Assembly: GCA_011620145.1 (NCBI GenBank)
Contig: WOZT01000050.1
Location: 3,197 to 9,285 of the forward strand
DNA length: 6,089 nucleotides
Origin: Gammaproteobacteria bacterium
GTDB lineage: Bacteria > Pseudomonadota > Gammaproteobacteria > UBA5335
Reading direction: 5' to 3'
The translations under genes and the position numbers were made by a program. Shown in pieces: positions 5,945 through 6,089 of this stretch. Under the pieces are notes generated by a model. That model was given only the letters and a program-made list of their open reading frames with translations. It was not told where the DNA came from and did not search any database. Position 1 is the stretch's first letter. Every line of letters begins with the position of its first letter.

Positions 5945-6089
5945 ATGAAAAAGAACGCCGCCAAAAGCGCGCCACTGGGCGGTGTGTTCTGGGATGGTGG
6001 CGCCGAAGTTTTCATCAACAAGGGCCCTAATGGCCGGTGGACGGATACCCTGACCGCCGCTGAAGTGGCGGAATACGAAGCGCGTGCCC
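5945..6089 (+). pseudogene. C-terminal fragment of a sulfotransferase, running off the right edge
   Basis: The frame encodes 48 visible residues, from MKKNAAKSAP on, and continues past the window. The block VFINKGPNGRWTDTL followed by AAEVAEYEARA matches the C-terminal segment of bacterial PAPS-dependent sulfotransferases, where a KG-x-x-GRW-x-D-x-L motif helps bind the sulfate donor. In full-length members (roughly 280-300 residues) this motif lies about 200 residues in, but here it is only about 22 residues from the first ATG. There is an in-frame stop at 5897-5899, and no upstream frame carries the 5'-PSB loop region. The likeliest reading is a remnant that lost its N-terminal three quarters, perhaps by the rearrangement that placed it next to ureE. 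A short genuine protein using ATG 5945, or a sequencing or assembly break, is also possible. The motif recognition is from memory, without a search. Confidence 0.5.

Overview
The window reads as ordinary chromosome from a GC-rich, Gram-negative, probably proteobacterial organism. This rests on coding style, a Tat signal, a periplasmic DUF3617-type protein, a membrane diguanylate cyclase and urease accessory proteins of the Klebsiella type. I cannot name the genus. The window carries parts of at least four transcription units. I see no rRNA, tRNA, CRISPR array or complete insertion sequence.

Left part (1-2224, minus strand): a two-gene unit for a molybdenum hydroxylase of the isoquinoline 1-oxidoreductase type. 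The small [2Fe-2S] subunit (1754-2224) comes first. Three bases later comes the large molybdopterin-binding subunit (start 1750), which runs off the left edge. The large subunit begins with a twin-arginine signal that ends in a lipobox-like LTGC, so the enzyme is probably exported folded and may be membrane-anchored.

Middle (2225-4392, plus strand): divergent from the hydroxylase is a diguanylate cyclase with six predicted membrane segments, a GGEEF active site and an RxxD inhibitory site. The divergent intergenic region holds a 14-base inverted repeat that could be an operator. Next come a secreted DUF3617-like protein with its own possible promoter and a 97-residue protein I do not recognise.

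Right part (4393-6089): a gene-free, structure-rich stretch separates the plus-strand genes from a convergent minus-strand pair, ureE-ureF, whose ends overlap by 11 bases. The pair is not followed by ureG and not preceded by ureC. It has a plausible promoter of its own and a plausible terminator directly downstream, so it looks like a stand-alone urease nickel-accessory unit. At the right edge a plus-strand frame encodes what looks like only the C-terminal part of a sulfotransferase and runs out of the window.

No convincing undescribed multi-gene system was found. The points most worth a second look are the isolated ureEF pair, the unrecognised 97-residue protein, the possible Tat-lipoprotein hydroxylase, the sulfotransferase remnant, and the inverted repeats at 2250-2263 and 4448-4569.
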